Shown here one piece after another: positions 44,069 to 56,034 of a stretch of 64,000 nucleotides of DNA. Under the pieces are notes generated by a model. It was not told the DNA's origin and did not search any database. It saw only the letters and a program-made list of their open reading frames with translations. The position numbers and the translations under genes were made by a program. The stretch covers positions 44,711 through 108,710 of the forward strand of contig NZ_JAUUTZ010000017.1 of NCBI RefSeq assembly GCF_030678915.1, written 5' to 3'. This stretch comes from Paracoccus wurundjeri. GTDB lineage: Bacteria > Pseudomonadota > Alphaproteobacteria > Rhodobacterales > Rhodobacteraceae. Positions within the stretch are counted from its first letter, which is position 1; each line of letters begins with the position of its first letter.

Positions 44069-44521
44069 ATGACCCAATTTAATCGTATCAATGACAAAAT
44101 ATTGCAAGAACTCCGCCGCGACGGCCGCCTGCCCAATACCGAACTAGCGGCGCGGGTCGGGCTTTCACCTTCCGCCTGCCTCCGGCGGGTGCAGGAACTC
44201 GAGCGGCGAGGGATTATCATGGGTTATCGGGCGGTAATCAGCCCCCAGGCCCGGGGAGCGGGTTTTACTGCCTATGTCACGGTCGGCCTGTCCAGACACT
44301 CGACCGAGGCGCAAAAGGCGTTCGAACGGCTTTGCATCGCCGCCCCCGCCGTGCGCGAATGCCACAATATCACCGGCACGGTGGAATATCTGCTGCGGGT
44401 CGAGCTTGTGGATCTTGCCGCCTATAAACAGTTTCACGCCGATGTTCTGGGCAATTTCCCGTGGATTGCCACCATGACCACTCATGTCGTGATGGACAGC
44501 CCCAAGGATGAGCGCGCCTAG
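44069..44521 (+). CDS. Lrp/AsnC-family regulator
   Basis: 150-residue transcription factor. The N-terminal helix-turn-helix (about 5-60: NDKILQELRRDGRLPNTELA and LSPSACLRRVQELERRGII) is followed by the RAM ligand-binding domain with CHNITGTVEYLLRVELVDL. ATG 44069 is the first start that includes the HTH; the frame runs far upstream across the exporter gene without homology. It most likely senses the amino acid exported by the divergent LysE protein and controls that gene. Confidence 0.92.
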   Translation: MTQFNRINDKILQELRRDGRLPNTELAARVGLSPSACLRRVQELERRGIIMGYRAVISPQARGAGFTAYVTVGLSRHSTEAQKAFERLCIAAPAVRECHNITGTVEYLLRVELVDLAAYKQFHADVLGNFPWIATMTTHVVMDSPKDERA

Positions 44522-44522
44522 C

Positions 44523-45377
44523 CTATGGCCATTTCACCAGCGGCGGCAGGCTCATCAAGACGGCATCGGGATCATGGCCGGTTTCAAGTCCGAATTTCGT
44601 TCCCCTGTCGTAGACAAGGTTATATTCGGCATAAAGGCCACGATGAATCAATTGGGTCTCGCGATCCGCATCCGTCCAATCCTGCGTCATGCGGGCCTTG
44701 GCCAAAGGCAGGAAGGCGGGCAGAAAAGCCTCGCCCACGGATTTGGTAAAGGCGAAATCCGCCTGCCAGTCACCGCTGTTCAGGTCGTCATAGAAAATAC
44801 CACCGACCCCACGGGCGCGGCCTCGATGCGGGATAAAGAAATACTCATCGGCCCATGACTTGAAGCGTTCATAATAATCCGCCCCATGCGGGGTACAGGC
44901 AGCACGCAGGGTATCATGAAAATGCCCGGTGTCTTCCGGGTATTCGATGCAGGGATTAAGATCGGCGCCGCCTCCGAACCACCAGGCCTCCGGGGTCCAG
45001 AACATGCGGGTATTCATGTGTACCGCCGGCGCATGCGGGTTCTGCATATGCGCGACAAGGCTGATCCCGCTGGCCCAGAAACGCGGATCCTTTTCCAGTC
45101 CCGGAACGCCCCGCGCGGCCATGGCCGCCCGGGCCTTGGATGACAGGGTTCCGTGAACCTCGGACCAGTTCACGCCAACCTTTTCGAATACCCGGCCGTT
45201 CCGCATGACCGACATCAGCCCGCCGCCGCCGTTATCGGCGCGTTCAGTCGGCGTCACAGCAAAACGCGCAGCGGGCCGGTCCGTGGGTCCGCGATCTTCC
45301 AATGCCTCGAATGCCTGCGTGATCCGGTCGCGTAATTCACGAAACCAGTCTGCGGCAAGGCGGCGTTGATCGTCCAT
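44523..45377 (-). CDS. hemF: Oxygen-dependent coproporphyrinogen III oxidase
   Basis: 284-residue cytosolic haem-biosynthesis enzyme that uses O2 to decarboxylate coproporphyrinogen III to protoporphyrinogen IX. The conserved AWWFGGGADLNPCIEYPED, FFIPHRGRARGVGGIFYDDL and LVYDRGTKFGLETG segments cover the active site. ATG 45377 with AGGGG upstream fixes the start; the frame runs on upstream without homology. Its stop lies one base from the Lrp gene stop (convergent). The oxygen-independent HemN is not in the window. Confidence 0.96.
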   Translation of the reverse strand: MDDQRRLAADWFRELRDRITQAFEALEDRGPTDRPAARFAVTPTERADNGGGGLMSVMRNGRVFEKVGVNWSEVHGTLSSKARAAMAARGVPGLEKDPRFWASGISLVAHMQNPHAPAVHMNTRMFWTPEAWWFGGGADLNPCIEYPEDTGHFHDTLRAACTPHGADYYERFKSWADEYFFIPHRGRARGVGGIFYDDLNSGDWQADFAFTKSVGEAFLPAFLPLAKARMTQDWTDADRETQLIHRGLYAEYNLVYDRGTKFGLETGHDPDAVLMSLPPLVKWP

Positions 45378-45454
45378 GTCATCCCCTATCGTGAATTGCC
45401 AAGCCTGTATCAGGCCGGTTAGCATATATCCAACCCGTAGTAGTGAGACCGACC

Positions 45455-45874
45455 ATGCCCCGTAACACTGCACTCGCCACCCTTGCCATCCTGCCGCTGC
45501 TTGTTGCCGCCTGTGGCACGCCTCAGGAACGCTGCATCAGCAAGCATACCCGCGAATACCGCAATGTCAGCAACCTGTTGCAGGAGGTCGAGGCCAATCT
45601 CGAACGTGGATATGCATGGGAAGAACGTCAGGTGGTACGTGACCGTCTGACGCATTGCCGGGATCTCTACCGTGACCGGAAAGGAAATGTCCAGACGACC
45701 ATCCGGCCATGCTGGCGCGATTACGTGGATATCGAGCGCTATCGCGTTCCTATCGACCCGGCGGCCGAACAACGCAAACGCGACGGGCTGGCAGAGCGTA
45801 AGGCGGAATTGGAAGGCACGGCGAACGCCTATGTGCAGGCATGCAAGAAAGCGTTCCCGGAAGAGAAAACGTGA
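45455..45874 (+). CDS. Hypothetical lipoprotein
   Basis: 139-residue precursor with a lipoprotein signal (TLAILPLLVAAC, lipobox VAAC, lipidated Cys near residue 20). The mature part is charged and mostly helical, with cysteine pairs (CISKHTR, THCRDLYRDR, IRPCWRDYV, QACKKAF) that could form periplasmic disulfides. I recognise no domain; similar proteins are common as orphan lipoproteins in Rhodobacterales. Divergent from hemF with 77 bp between starts. Confidence 0.78.
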   Translation: MPRNTALATLAILPLLVAACGTPQERCISKHTREYRNVSNLLQEVEANLERGYAWEERQVVRDRLTHCRDLYRDRKGNVQTTIRPCWRDYVDIERYRVPIDPAAEQRKRDGLAERKAELEGTANAYVQACKKAFPEEKT

Positions 45875-45901
45875 AACCCTGATATGACCGGACAGGGTGG
45901 T

Positions 45902-46249
45902 CTATAGATCGAAATCATCATCATGCCGAACCGCGCCGATCGCCAGCCAATCGGCGCGGATACGCGCAACCCGCGTATCGCCCCAGGTCCGGAACACGAT
46001 ATCGAAGCCCTCGGCTGTAATGTTCTGCGTCGCGATATCCGCACGCTGATTCGCGCTGCTTTCGATATCCCACATGCTTATCGAAACATGAATAACCGGG
46101 ACCGTTTGAAACGGTTCCGAGAAATCTATCCGTCGCGTCTCACGGCGAGGGCCATGCCCGGTCCACATGATCCCGTTATCCTCGAATGCCGAGAACATCT
46201 GGACGGAGCCCTGTAGAACACCAACGGCCGAAAATCCGAATTTCTGCAT
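45902..46249 (-). CDS. H-type lectin domain protein
   Basis: 115-residue protein consisting almost only of an H-type lectin (discoidin II / Helix pomatia agglutinin-like) domain. FSEPFQTVPVIHVSISMWDI (about 43-62) and ITAEGFDIVFRTWGDTRVAR (about 75-94) carry the typical F....P.V....S..D and F....TW.DT patterns, and RADWLAIG ends the sheet. There is no clear signal peptide. Such domains bind carbohydrate, often GalNAc, as trimers or hexamers. It lies 98 bp after atpC on the same strand but beyond a terminator, so it is probably transcribed on its own. Start MQKFGFSAVG at 46249. Confidence 0.8.
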   Translation of the reverse strand: MQKFGFSAVGVLQGSVQMFSAFEDNGIMWTGHGPRRETRRIDFSEPFQTVPVIHVSISMWDIESSANQRADIATQNITAEGFDIVFRTWGDTRVARIRADWLAIGAVRHDDDFDL

Positions 46250-46294
46250 GCACCGAACTCTTTTTCCAGCCATGTATAAGCTAATAGCGGCAAG

Positions 46295-46321
46295 AAAAAA
46301 GCCCCGGTTATTAACCGGAGC
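46295..46321 (-). terminator. Terminator of the F1 operon
   Basis: On the minus strand, a 10-bp stem (GCTCCGGTTA with TAACCGGGGC, one G-U pair) with a very tight loop is followed by six T (46300 to 46295). It lies 27 bp after the atpC stop and separates the ATP synthase transcript from the lectin gene. Confidence 0.85.
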
Positions 46322-46347
46322 TTCAGAATGCCCGGATGAGCAAGGAA

Positions 46348-46797
46348 TCACTCAGGAGCGGAAGCCTGTTTGGGATCCAATCCGATATGAGTGCCAAGCG
46401 CTTCCATATCCGCCAGCAATTTAACGGCGGCGGCAACGATCTCTTCACCGGGGCTGCTTGCCCGCTTTTCGACTGCCTGGCGTTTCACATGGGCTTCGCG
46501 CATCATCTCGTTAAAGATTTCCTGCGTCATCTCGGCCCGCTGATGTCCACGCTCGGCCAGCAGAGTGACCGATTCGCCGTTGATCTCCACAAATCCGCCG
46601 GTGACGGCGAATTCATGGTTATTGCCATCGTCACCGACAGCAATCACCAGACCGGGCCGCAGGGTGACGATGACCGGCGCGTGGCCGGGCATCGCTGTCA
46701 GATCACCTTCAGAGCCCGGCAGGCGTACCTCGCGCACCTGAAGCGAAAGCAATTTCCGCTCTGGTGAGACAAGGTCGAACTGCATGGTATCGGCCAT
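46348..46797 (-). CDS. atpC: ATP synthase F1 subunit epsilon
   Basis: 149-residue central-stalk subunit that modulates ATP hydrolysis. The N-terminal beta-sandwich (about 5-88) has MQFDLVSPERKLLS and LPGSEGDLTAMPGHAPVIVTL, the family hallmark. The C-terminal helical part is divergent and lacks the strongly inhibitory E. coli form, as expected where the zeta inhibitor does the braking (known for Paracoccus). Last gene of the F1 operon, 9 bp after atpD. Confidence 0.95.
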   Translation of the reverse strand: MADTMQFDLVSPERKLLSLQVREVRLPGSEGDLTAMPGHAPVIVTLRPGLVIAVGDDGNNHEFAVTGGFVEINGESVTLLAERGHQRAEMTQEIFNEMMREAHVKRQAVEKRASSPGEEIVAAAVKLLADMEALGTHIGLDPKQASAPE

Positions 46798-46806
46798 GAT
46801 GCCCCC

Positions 46807-48246
<1,440 letters not shown>

Positions 48247-48252
48247 TTACGG

Positions 48253-49125
48253 TCAGAGCGCCTCGGCGCCCGAAATGATTTCGATGAGTTCCTTGGTGAT
48301 CGCGGCCTGACGCGAACGGTTATATTCAGTGGTCAGGCGGTCGATCATGTCACCAGCATTGCGCGTGGCGTTATCCATAGCGCTCATCCTTGCGCCCTGT
48401 TCGGACGCAGCGTTTTCCAGAAGCGCCGCAAAAATCTGCGTCGCCACGGAACGCGGCAGCAATTCGGCCAGAATGGCCTCTTCGTCCGGTTCGTATTCAT
48501 AGACCGCAGAAGGCGCCTCGGCTTCTTCGGGCATTTCCGCAGGGATGACCTGACGCGCGGTCGGCACCTGGCTGATCACGGATTCGAAGCGGTTGTAGAA
48601 GATCGTGGCGATATCGAAATCGCCATTCTCGAACCGGTCCAGAACCTCATCAGCCACGCCACGGGCGTTGTCGTAACCGATCCGCTTGACCTCGGACAGA
48701 TCGACATGATGCACGAAGGAATCGCCGTAATCACGCTTGAGCTGCTCGCGCCCCTTCTTGCCGACAGTCAGGATACTGACCTGCTTGCCCTCGGCCAGAA
48801 GCTTCTCTGCACGGTTGCGGGCCAGCTTGACGATAGAGCTGTTGAAGCCCCCGGCAAGCCCGCGTTCCGAGGTCATCACGACCAGCAGATGCCGCTGATC
48901 ACTGCCGGTTCCCGATAAAAGCCGGGGCGCGTTGTCCGACCCGGAGGCCGCTGCCGTCAGGCCGGCCATGACGGCTGTCATACGCTCGGCGTAGGGACGG
49001 GCGGCTTCGGCAGCTTCCTGTGCGCGGCGAAGCTTCGCCGCCGCGACCATCTGCATCGCCTTGGTGATCTTCCGCGTCGATTTGACGCTTTCGATCCGGT
49101 TCTTGAGATCCTTGAGGCTGGGCAT
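48253..49125 (-). CDS. atpG: ATP synthase F1 subunit gamma
   Basis: 290-residue rotor shaft. The N-terminal coiled helix [20 protein letters not shown] and the C-terminal helix ([20 protein letters not shown]) form the axle inside the alpha3beta3 ring, and the [13 protein letters not shown] loop of the globular part is conserved. It lies between atpA and atpD, with 12 bp to atpA. Confidence 0.97.
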   Translation of the reverse strand: MPSLKDLKNRIESVKSTRKITKAMQMVAAAKLRRAQEAAEAARPYAERMTAVMAGLTAAASGSDNAPRLLSGTGSDQRHLLVVMTSERGLAGGFNSSIVKLARNRAEKLLAEGKQVSILTVGKKGREQLKRDYGDSFVHHVDLSEVKRIGYDNARGVADEVLDRFENGDFDIATIFYNRFESVISQVPTARQVIPAEMPEEAEAPSAVYEYEPDEEAILAELLPRSVATQIFAALLENAASEQGARMSAMDNATRNAGDMIDRLTTEYNRSRQAAITKELIEIISGAEAL

Positions 49126-49137
49126 CTATTCCCCCTC

Positions 49138-50672
<1,535 letters not shown>

Positions 50673-50673
<1 letters not shown>

Positions 50674-51239
50674 TATCCGACCTCTTTCATAGCATTCTGC
50701 AGGGAGGCGAGCTTCGAGCGGACCGACGAATCGATCATCTGCGAGCCCAGCTTGACAATCATACCGCCGATGAGCCCTTCATCGACGCGGGTATTCAATT
50801 TGACTTTCTTGCCCGATTTCTCGGCCAGCGTTTGCGTCAGGCGCTTTTGCTGCTCATCCGTCAGGGCGACGGCACTTGTGACATCCGCCGTCACCTCGCC
50901 CCGCGCATCGGCGATCAGTTCGCGCAGGCGGCTGATCAATTGGGGCAAAACGAAAAGCCGACGGTTCTGCGACATCAATTTCAGCGTATTGGTCAACGTG
51001 ACCGAAAGGCCCATTTTCCCGGCAATTTCCGAAATGACGCCGCCTTGCTGGGCACGGGAATACAGCGGCGAAGCGATCAGGTCGCGAAATTCGCTGCTTT
51101 CATCCAATGCGTTCTGAAGATCGTCGGTCTGGCGGGCCAGATCGTCCAGCCCCCCCTCTTCCTTGATTATGTCGAAGACGGCCTGCGCATAGCGCCCGGC
51201 AATGCTCTGGGACATGGAAACAGAGTTGGCCACGGTCAT
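50673..51239 (-). CDS. atpH: ATP synthase F1 subunit delta
   Basis: 188-residue subunit (OSCP homologue) linking the b/b' stalk to the top of F1. [18 protein letters not shown] near the N-terminus and the C-terminal [22 protein letters not shown] are the family signatures. First gene of the F1 operon atpH-A-G-D-C. The frame begins [12 protein letters not shown]; the second Met at residue 9 is an alternative start. Confidence 0.95.
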
Positions 51240-51657
51240 CCTTTACCTTTGCGCAACCCCGCAGGCGGGCCGGAGCCAGGTCCGGTCTGTCGCGGGGTGC
51301 GGGTCGCATTCCGGCAGCTTATGGAGGGCCGCCCGATTTTCTGCGCAGTCTCTAGCAGGTCGTTTACCGACCGGCAACCACTTAGGACACGGAAATGAGA
51401 GCCGTTGCGACCAATGAAGGAATTAAAATGCGGGTTTGGGAATTTGACCGGCAATAGCCCGCCGTCATTGCCTGCGACAGGCTGTCGCAGGGCGTGTGAA
51501 TCTCGGGTTTCAGAAGCGAAAAAAGCCGGATCCCGAACCGTCTGGCCTGACATTGCCTTCCCTATGATTCTGTCGATACAGAACCCGGTCCCCCGCAAGA
51601 AAAAACGCCCCCACCAGTTGGGCAGCAGACCATCGGGCCATCATTGCCTCTGGCCCG
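51240..51657. other. 418-bp intergenic region upstream of atpH
   Basis: Holds no gene I can support. On the minus strand, TTGCCG-17 bp-TAGAGA (-10 at 51349-51354) is a weak promoter candidate for the F1 operon, overlapping a GGTCG-TTTAC-CGACC repeat at 51359-51373. A perfect 21-bp palindrome lies at 51471-51491. Near 51599-51622 a short GC hairpin followed by T6 on the minus strand may end the methyltransferase transcript. Confidence 0.4.
51471..51491. promoter_or_regulatory. Perfect 21-bp palindrome (possible operator)
   Basis: CCTGCGACAG-G-CTGTCGCAGG has 10-bp arms around one central base. It lies between the methyltransferase 3' end and atpH. No U-run follows on either strand, which argues against a terminator and for a dimeric protein-binding site or a structured RNA leader. 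Confidence 0.45.
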
Positions 51658-52464
51658 CTACTCGTCCTTTTCCGTCATGTCGAGCGATCTGCCGATCAAT
51701 CGACCCTTCACCACCGGCCGATTTCGTCCCGGCAAGCGGACCCCGTCAAGAATATCCAGCGGCCCGGGTACCTGCACACGCACCCCCGGCCCGATCTGGC
51801 CGCGCACCTGTTTCGAGACCTCCATCAACACGACCCCGGCAATCAGGACGCGGCTGATCTTTATTCCGGTCCGCTCCCACATCTGCGCGCTACGCAGCCA
51901 GAAGCGCCGCGCCGATGGAGGGATATAGACGGCCGATCCATGCCATTCAGGCACGAAGCCCGCCTTGAGCATCTGCCCTTCAAGCTGTCCGGCGGTATAG
52001 CTGCGCCCCAATCCGAAAGGCGTACGATCCGAGGCGGCCCACAGCCCCGCGCGGTTCGGCACCATCACGATCATCCGGCCGCCGGGACCCAGCGCCCGCC
52101 ACGCCTCGTCCAGAAGCGCTGCAGGGTGATCGCTTGTCTCCAGCGCATGCAGCAATACCAGCCGGTCAATACTGCCTGTCTCGATCGGCCATGCGGTTTC
52201 ATCGCACAGGACGCTGTGATTGGGCTGCCCCGCCGGCCAGGCCATGCCCCCCTGCAGCCCCGGCATCAGTGCAGTGACCCGACGCGCCCGGACAAGATAA
52301 GGCCGCAGCATCGGCGCGGCAAAGCCGAACCCGGCTACATTCATTCCCGTGCAACCGTCAGGCCGCCAGCGTCCGGTCAGCCGGTCGCGCAGGATTCGCT
52401 GCACCACGCGGCCCAACGCCTGCTGGTAATAGAATCGCCGCAGATTCTCTATATCGTGATGCAT
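51658..52464 (-). CDS. Class I SAM-dependent methyltransferase
   Basis: 268-residue methyltransferase-fold protein. The glycine-rich SAM loop is degenerate (MNVAGFGFAAPML, about 41-53). WPIETGSIDRLVLLHALETS and ALGPGGRMIVMVPNRAGLW correspond to motifs II-III. It begins 57 bp from and divergent to gloB; the same gene pair occurs in E. coli (yafS-gloB) and many alphaproteobacteria, suggesting a link to glyoxalase metabolism, but its substrate is unknown. Confidence 0.85.
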   Translation of the reverse strand: MHHDIENLRRFYYQQALGRVVQRILRDRLTGRWRPDGCTGMNVAGFGFAAPMLRPYLVRARRVTALMPGLQGGMAWPAGQPNHSVLCDETAWPIETGSIDRLVLLHALETSDHPAALLDEAWRALGPGGRMIVMVPNRAGLWAASDRTPFGLGRSYTAGQLEGQMLKAGFVPEWHGSAVYIPPSARRFWLRSAQMWERTGIKISRVLIAGVVLMEVSKQVRGQIGPGVRVQVPGPLDILDGVRLPGRNRPVVKGRLIGRSLDMTEKDE

Positions 52465-52521
52465 TGCGTCCCGGGCGTGGTTTTGTCAGGTTCAACCTGA
52501 TCATACGGAGAGGATTTTGCA

Positions 52522-53268
52522 ATGCCGCTGGAACTCGTCACCATCCGCTGCCTGAAGGACAATTACGCCTATCTTCTCCATGGCGAAGCCGGAACCGTGC
52601 TGATCGACGCGCCCGAGGCCGCACCGATCCTGACAGAGCTGAAGCGCCGGGACTGGAAGCTGGACGCAATCCTGCTGACCCATCATCACGGAGATCATAT
52701 CGACGCCGTGCCCGACCTGACCCGGCAAACCGCCGCCCGCGTGATCGGCGCCAAAGCCGATGCGCACCGCCTGCCGCCTCTGGACACGGCAACCGCGGCC
52801 GGGGAAACGCTGGATATTCTGGGTGAGACGGTTCAGGTCATCGACGTATCGGGACATACCGTGGGGCATGTCGCCTTTCATTTCCCGGAATCGGGCTTTG
52901 CCTTCACCGCAGACAGCCTGATGGCAATGGGATGCGGGCGACTGTTCGAGGGCGATCCAGCAATGATGTGGGACAGTCTCTGCCGCCTGAACGCCCTGCC
53001 GCCAGAGACCCTGATCTGCTCGGGGCATGATTACTGCGCCAGCAACGGCGCCTTCGCGCTTTCGGTCGATCCGGATAACGACGCCCTGAAAAAGCGGATG
53101 GCCGGAACGGCGGAAGGCCGCCTGCCCTGCTCTCCTGCCACTCTGGCCGAAGAACGCGCAACGAACCCGTTCCTGCGCGTTCACGAATTATGTCGCGCCC
53201 TGGGTATGGAAAATGCCTCCGAAGCCGAAATATTCGCACGGTTGCGAAGCATGAAGGACAATTTCTGA
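52522..53268 (+). CDS. gloB: Hydroxyacylglutathione hydrolase (glyoxalase II)
   Basis: 248-residue metallo-beta-lactamase-fold enzyme that hydrolyses S-lactoylglutathione to lactate and glutathione, the second step of methylglyoxal detoxification. The binuclear metal motif is THHHGDHID (about 53-61), with further ligands in SGHTVGH, FTADSLMAMGCGRLFEGDP and SGHDYCASN. The C-terminal substrate domain ends FLRVHELCRAL...ARLRSMKDNF. Normal length. Confidence 0.95.
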   Translation: MPLELVTIRCLKDNYAYLLHGEAGTVLIDAPEAAPILTELKRRDWKLDAILLTHHHGDHIDAVPDLTRQTAARVIGAKADAHRLPPLDTATAAGETLDILGETVQVIDVSGHTVGHVAFHFPESGFAFTADSLMAMGCGRLFEGDPAMMWDSLCRLNALPPETLICSGHDYCASNGAFALSVDPDNDALKKRMAGTAEGRLPCSPATLAEERATNPFLRVHELCRALGMENASEAEIFARLRSMKDNF

Positions 53269-53486
53269 TGTCATATCAGGGCATCGATCCACGCTGTCCA
53301 TGATCTGGCGCATCTTGAAAACCGCCCATTGTGATATCACATTTGCCTCAACCGTGGCAAAAAACCCGGGCAAACTCAAAAAACAGCTTGAAGCCGGGCC
53401 GATTCCACCAAATCTTAAAACTACCATGACAGTCTGGTCAGGTGGGCACCTCGCCCATACCGCCAGCCGACTGACAGGAGACGACC

Positions 53487-55811
53487 GTGCCAAGTTTCTC
53501 GACCTCCCTGGAACAGGCCATTCACCAGGCGCTTGCCCTGGCGAATGAACATCGACATGAACTGGCCACGCTGGAGCATTTGCTGCTGGCCCTGACCGAC
53601 GAACCCGAAGCCGTCAAGGTGATGCGGGCATGCAATGTCGATCTGGAAGAATTGCGTAAACTTCTGATCGATTTTATCGAAGACGACCTTTCGACGCTGA
53701 TCACCGATGTCGAAGGCTCCGAAGCTGTACCGACCGCCGCCTTCCAGCGGGTGATTCAACGTGCAGCGATCCATGTACAAAGCTCGGGCCGGCAAGAGGT
53801 GACCGGGGCGAATGTGCTGGTCGCGATCTTCGCCGAGCGGGAATCGAATGCCGCCTTCTTCCTGCAGGAAATGGACATGACCCGTTACGACGCGGTGAAT
53901 TTCATCGCGCATGGTGTGGCCAAGAATCCATCCTTCAGCGAACCGCGCAAGGTCATCGGCGCCGAAGAACCGGAAGAGGCGAAACAGGCCGAACCCGTGC
54001 AGGAGGCGAAAGAGGAAACCGCCCTTTCGAAATATTGCGTCAATCTGAACGCCAAATCCGAAAAGGGCGATGTGGATCCGCTGATCGGCCGCGAACACGA
54101 GGTGGAGCGCTGCATTCAGGTGCTGTGCCGTCGCCGCAAGAACAATCCGCTGCTGGTGGGCGATCCCGGTGTGGGTAAGACCGCCATCGCCGAGGGTCTG
54201 GCCAAGAAGATCGTCGAGGGCCAGACGCCCGAGGTACTATCCGGCGCAACCATCTTTTCGCTGGATATGGGGGCGCTGCTGGCCGGCACCCGCTATCGGG
54301 GCGATTTCGAAGAACGTCTGAAGGCCATCGTCAAGGAGTTGGAAAACCATGACGATGCGATCCTGTTCATCGACGAGATTCATACCGTCATCGGCGCGGG
54401 CGCGACTTCCGGCGGTGCGATGGACGCCTCGAACCTGCTGAAACCTGCCCTGGCGGGCGGCAAGCTGCGCTGCATGGGGTCCACCACCTACAAGGAATTC
54501 CGTCAGCATTTCGAGAAGGACCGGGCGCTGAGCCGCCGGTTCCAGAAAATCGATGTGAACGAACCCACGGTGCCGGATTCCATCAAGATCCTGATGGGAC
54601 TGAAGCCGCATTTCGAAAAGCATCACGATCTGCGCTATACCAATGACGCCATCAAAACCGCCGTGGAACTGGCCTCGCGCTATATCAACGACCGCAAACT
54701 GCCGGACAGCGCCATCGACGTGATCGACGAGGCCGGAGCGGCACAGCATCTGGTGGCCGAAAGCAAGCGACGCAAGACCATCTCGCCCAAGGAGATCGAA
54801 GCCGTGGTGGCCAAGATCGCCCGCATCCCGCCCAAAAGCGTCAGCAAAGATGACGCCGAGGTGCTGCGCGATCTGGAAAAGACGCTCAAGCGCGTGGTGT
54901 TCGGACAGGACGCGGCCATCGTATCGCTCTCATCGGCGATCAAACTGGCGCGGGCCGGGTTGCGGGAACCCGAAAAGCCCATCGGCAACTACCTGTTCGC
55001 CGGGCCGACCGGTGTGGGCAAGACCGAGGTGGCCAAGCAACTCGCGTCCACTCTGGGCGTGGAACTGCTGCGCTTCGACATGTCGGAATATATGGAGAAA
55101 CACGCCGTCAGCCGCCTGATCGGTGCGCCTCCGGGTTATGTCGGGTTCGATCAGGGCGGGCTGCTGACCGACGGCGTGGATCAGCATCCGCACTGCGTCC
55201 TGCTTCTGGACGAAATCGAGAAGGCGCATCCCGACGTCTACAACATCCTGTTGCAGGTCATGGATCACGGCAAGCTGACCGACCATAACGGCCGTCAGGT
55301 GGATTTCCGCAACGTGATCCTGATCATGACCTCGAATGCCGGCGCGACGGATCTGGCCAAGGCCGCCATCGGCTTCGCCCGCGACCGCCGTGAGGGTGAA
55401 GATACCGAGGCAATCGAACGCACCTTCACGCCAGAATTCCGCAACCGGCTGGACGCGGTCATCAGCTTCGCCCCGCTGTCACGCAAGGTGGTGGTGCATG
55501 TGGTCGAGAAATTCGTGCTGCAACTCGAAGCGCAGCTGATGGACCGCAATGTCCATATCGAACTGACCCCGCAGGCCGCCGACTGGCTTGCCGAAAAGGG
55601 TTACGACGACAAGATGGGCGCACGTCCGCTTGCCCGGATCATCCAGGAGCATATCAAGAAGCCTCTGGCCGAAGAACTTCTGTTCGGCCGGTTGCAGAAA
55701 GGCGGCGTGGTCCGCGTCAAGATCAAGGACGGCAAGCCCGCCTTCGATATCACCGGCCCCGACGCCCCACGCATCGGCAAGTCAAAAACGCCACTGCTGA
55801 CGGCAGAGTAA
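53487..55811 (+). CDS. clpA: ATP-dependent Clp protease ATP-binding subunit ClpA
   Basis: 774-residue AAA+ unfoldase that feeds substrates to ClpP. The N-domain (1-145) is followed by AAA module 1 with [13 protein letters not shown] and AAA module 2 with [13 protein letters not shown]. The ClpP-docking loop carries the IGF-type motif (AAIGFAR). GTG 53487 is chosen with AGGAG 8 bp upstream. The adaptor gene clpS, usual just upstream, is absent: the 218-bp spacer (53269-53486) encodes nothing like it. CTTGAAA at 53314 could be part of a heat-shock promoter, but the -10 match is poor. Confidence 0.96.
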   Translation: MPSFSTSLEQAIHQALALANEHRHELATLEHLLLALTDEPEAVKVMRACNVDLEELRKLLIDFIEDDLSTLITDVEGSEAVPTAAFQRVIQRAAIHVQSSGRQEVTGANVLVAIFAERESNAAFFLQEMDMTRYDAVNFIAHGVAKNPSFSEPRKVIGAEEPEEAKQAEPVQEAKEETALSKYCVNLNAKSEKGDVDPLIGREHEVERCIQVLCRRRKNNPLLVGDPGVGKTAIAEGLAKKIVEGQTPEVLSGATIFSLDMGALLAGTRYRGDFEERLKAIVKELENHDDAILFIDEIHTVIGAGATSGGAMDASNLLKPALAGGKLRCMGSTTYKEFRQHFEKDRALSRRFQKIDVNEPTVPDSIKILMGLKPHFEKHHDLRYTNDAIKTAVELASRYINDRKLPDSAIDVIDEAGAAQHLVAESKRRKTISPKEIEAVVAKIARIPPKSVSKDDAEVLRDLEKTLKRVVFGQDAAIVSLSSAIKLARAGLREPEKPIGNYLFAGPTGVGKTEVAKQLASTLGVELLRFDMSEYMEKHAVSRLIGAPPGYVGFDQGGLLTDGVDQHPHCVLLLDEIEKAHPDVYNILLQVMDHGKLTDHNGRQVDFRNVILIMTSNAGATDLAKAAIGFARDRREGEDTEAIERTFTPEFRNRLDAVISFAPLSRKVVVHVVEKFVLQLEAQLMDRNVHIELTPQAADWLAEKGYDDKMGARPLARIIQEHIKKPLAEELLFGRLQKGGVVRVKIKDGKPAFDITGPDAPRIGKSKTPLLTAE

Positions 55812-55829
55812 GTTCCGCCAAGCCGGCAA

Positions 55830-55868
55830 AAGGCCCGCCCTGCCTCTGCAAGGCGGGCCTTATTATAT
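55830..55868 (+). terminator. Terminator after clpA
   Basis: 10-bp stem AAGGCCCGCC/GGCGGGCCTT (55830-55839 with 55852-55861), extended inside by TGC/GCA, then an AT-rich tail TATTATATAT. It lies 18 bp after the clpA stop. Confidence 0.85.
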
Positions 55869-55907
55869 ATGGAACCCGATCAAAGGCGCCCGGCCTTCCC
55901 ATCACGC

Positions 55908-55995
55908 GGATTCTTCTTCACTCAAATATCCCGGGTGACGCCAACAGGTGCGCCGCTGGTTCAAGAGACCAGTCGGCGACGGGCAGAGCCCCCGG
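55908..55995 (-). repeat. Dispersed intergenic repeat, copy D (long)
   Basis: Read on the minus strand it runs GGGCTCTGCCCGTCGCCGAC, GGTCTCTTGAACCAGCGGCG, then CACCCGGGATATTTGAGTGAAGAAGAA. It aligns with copy C over about 85 bp and with copies A and B at the 3' core. It lies between the clpA terminator and the putA 3' end. Confidence 0.75.
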
Positions 55996-56034
55996 CCGGC
56001 GCGGGATACAAACACTGTCAGCCCGGTGCCGATC

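Noticed and set aside
53314..53344. Heat-shock (sigma-32) promoter for clpA: CTTGAAA ... CACATTT
   Set aside because: The -10 part deviates from CCCATNT and the spacing is at the limit; mentioned only as a possibility.
53300..53548. 82-codon frame upstream of clpA, considered as clpS
   Set aside because: The translation has no ClpS features and it overlaps the clpA start out of frame.
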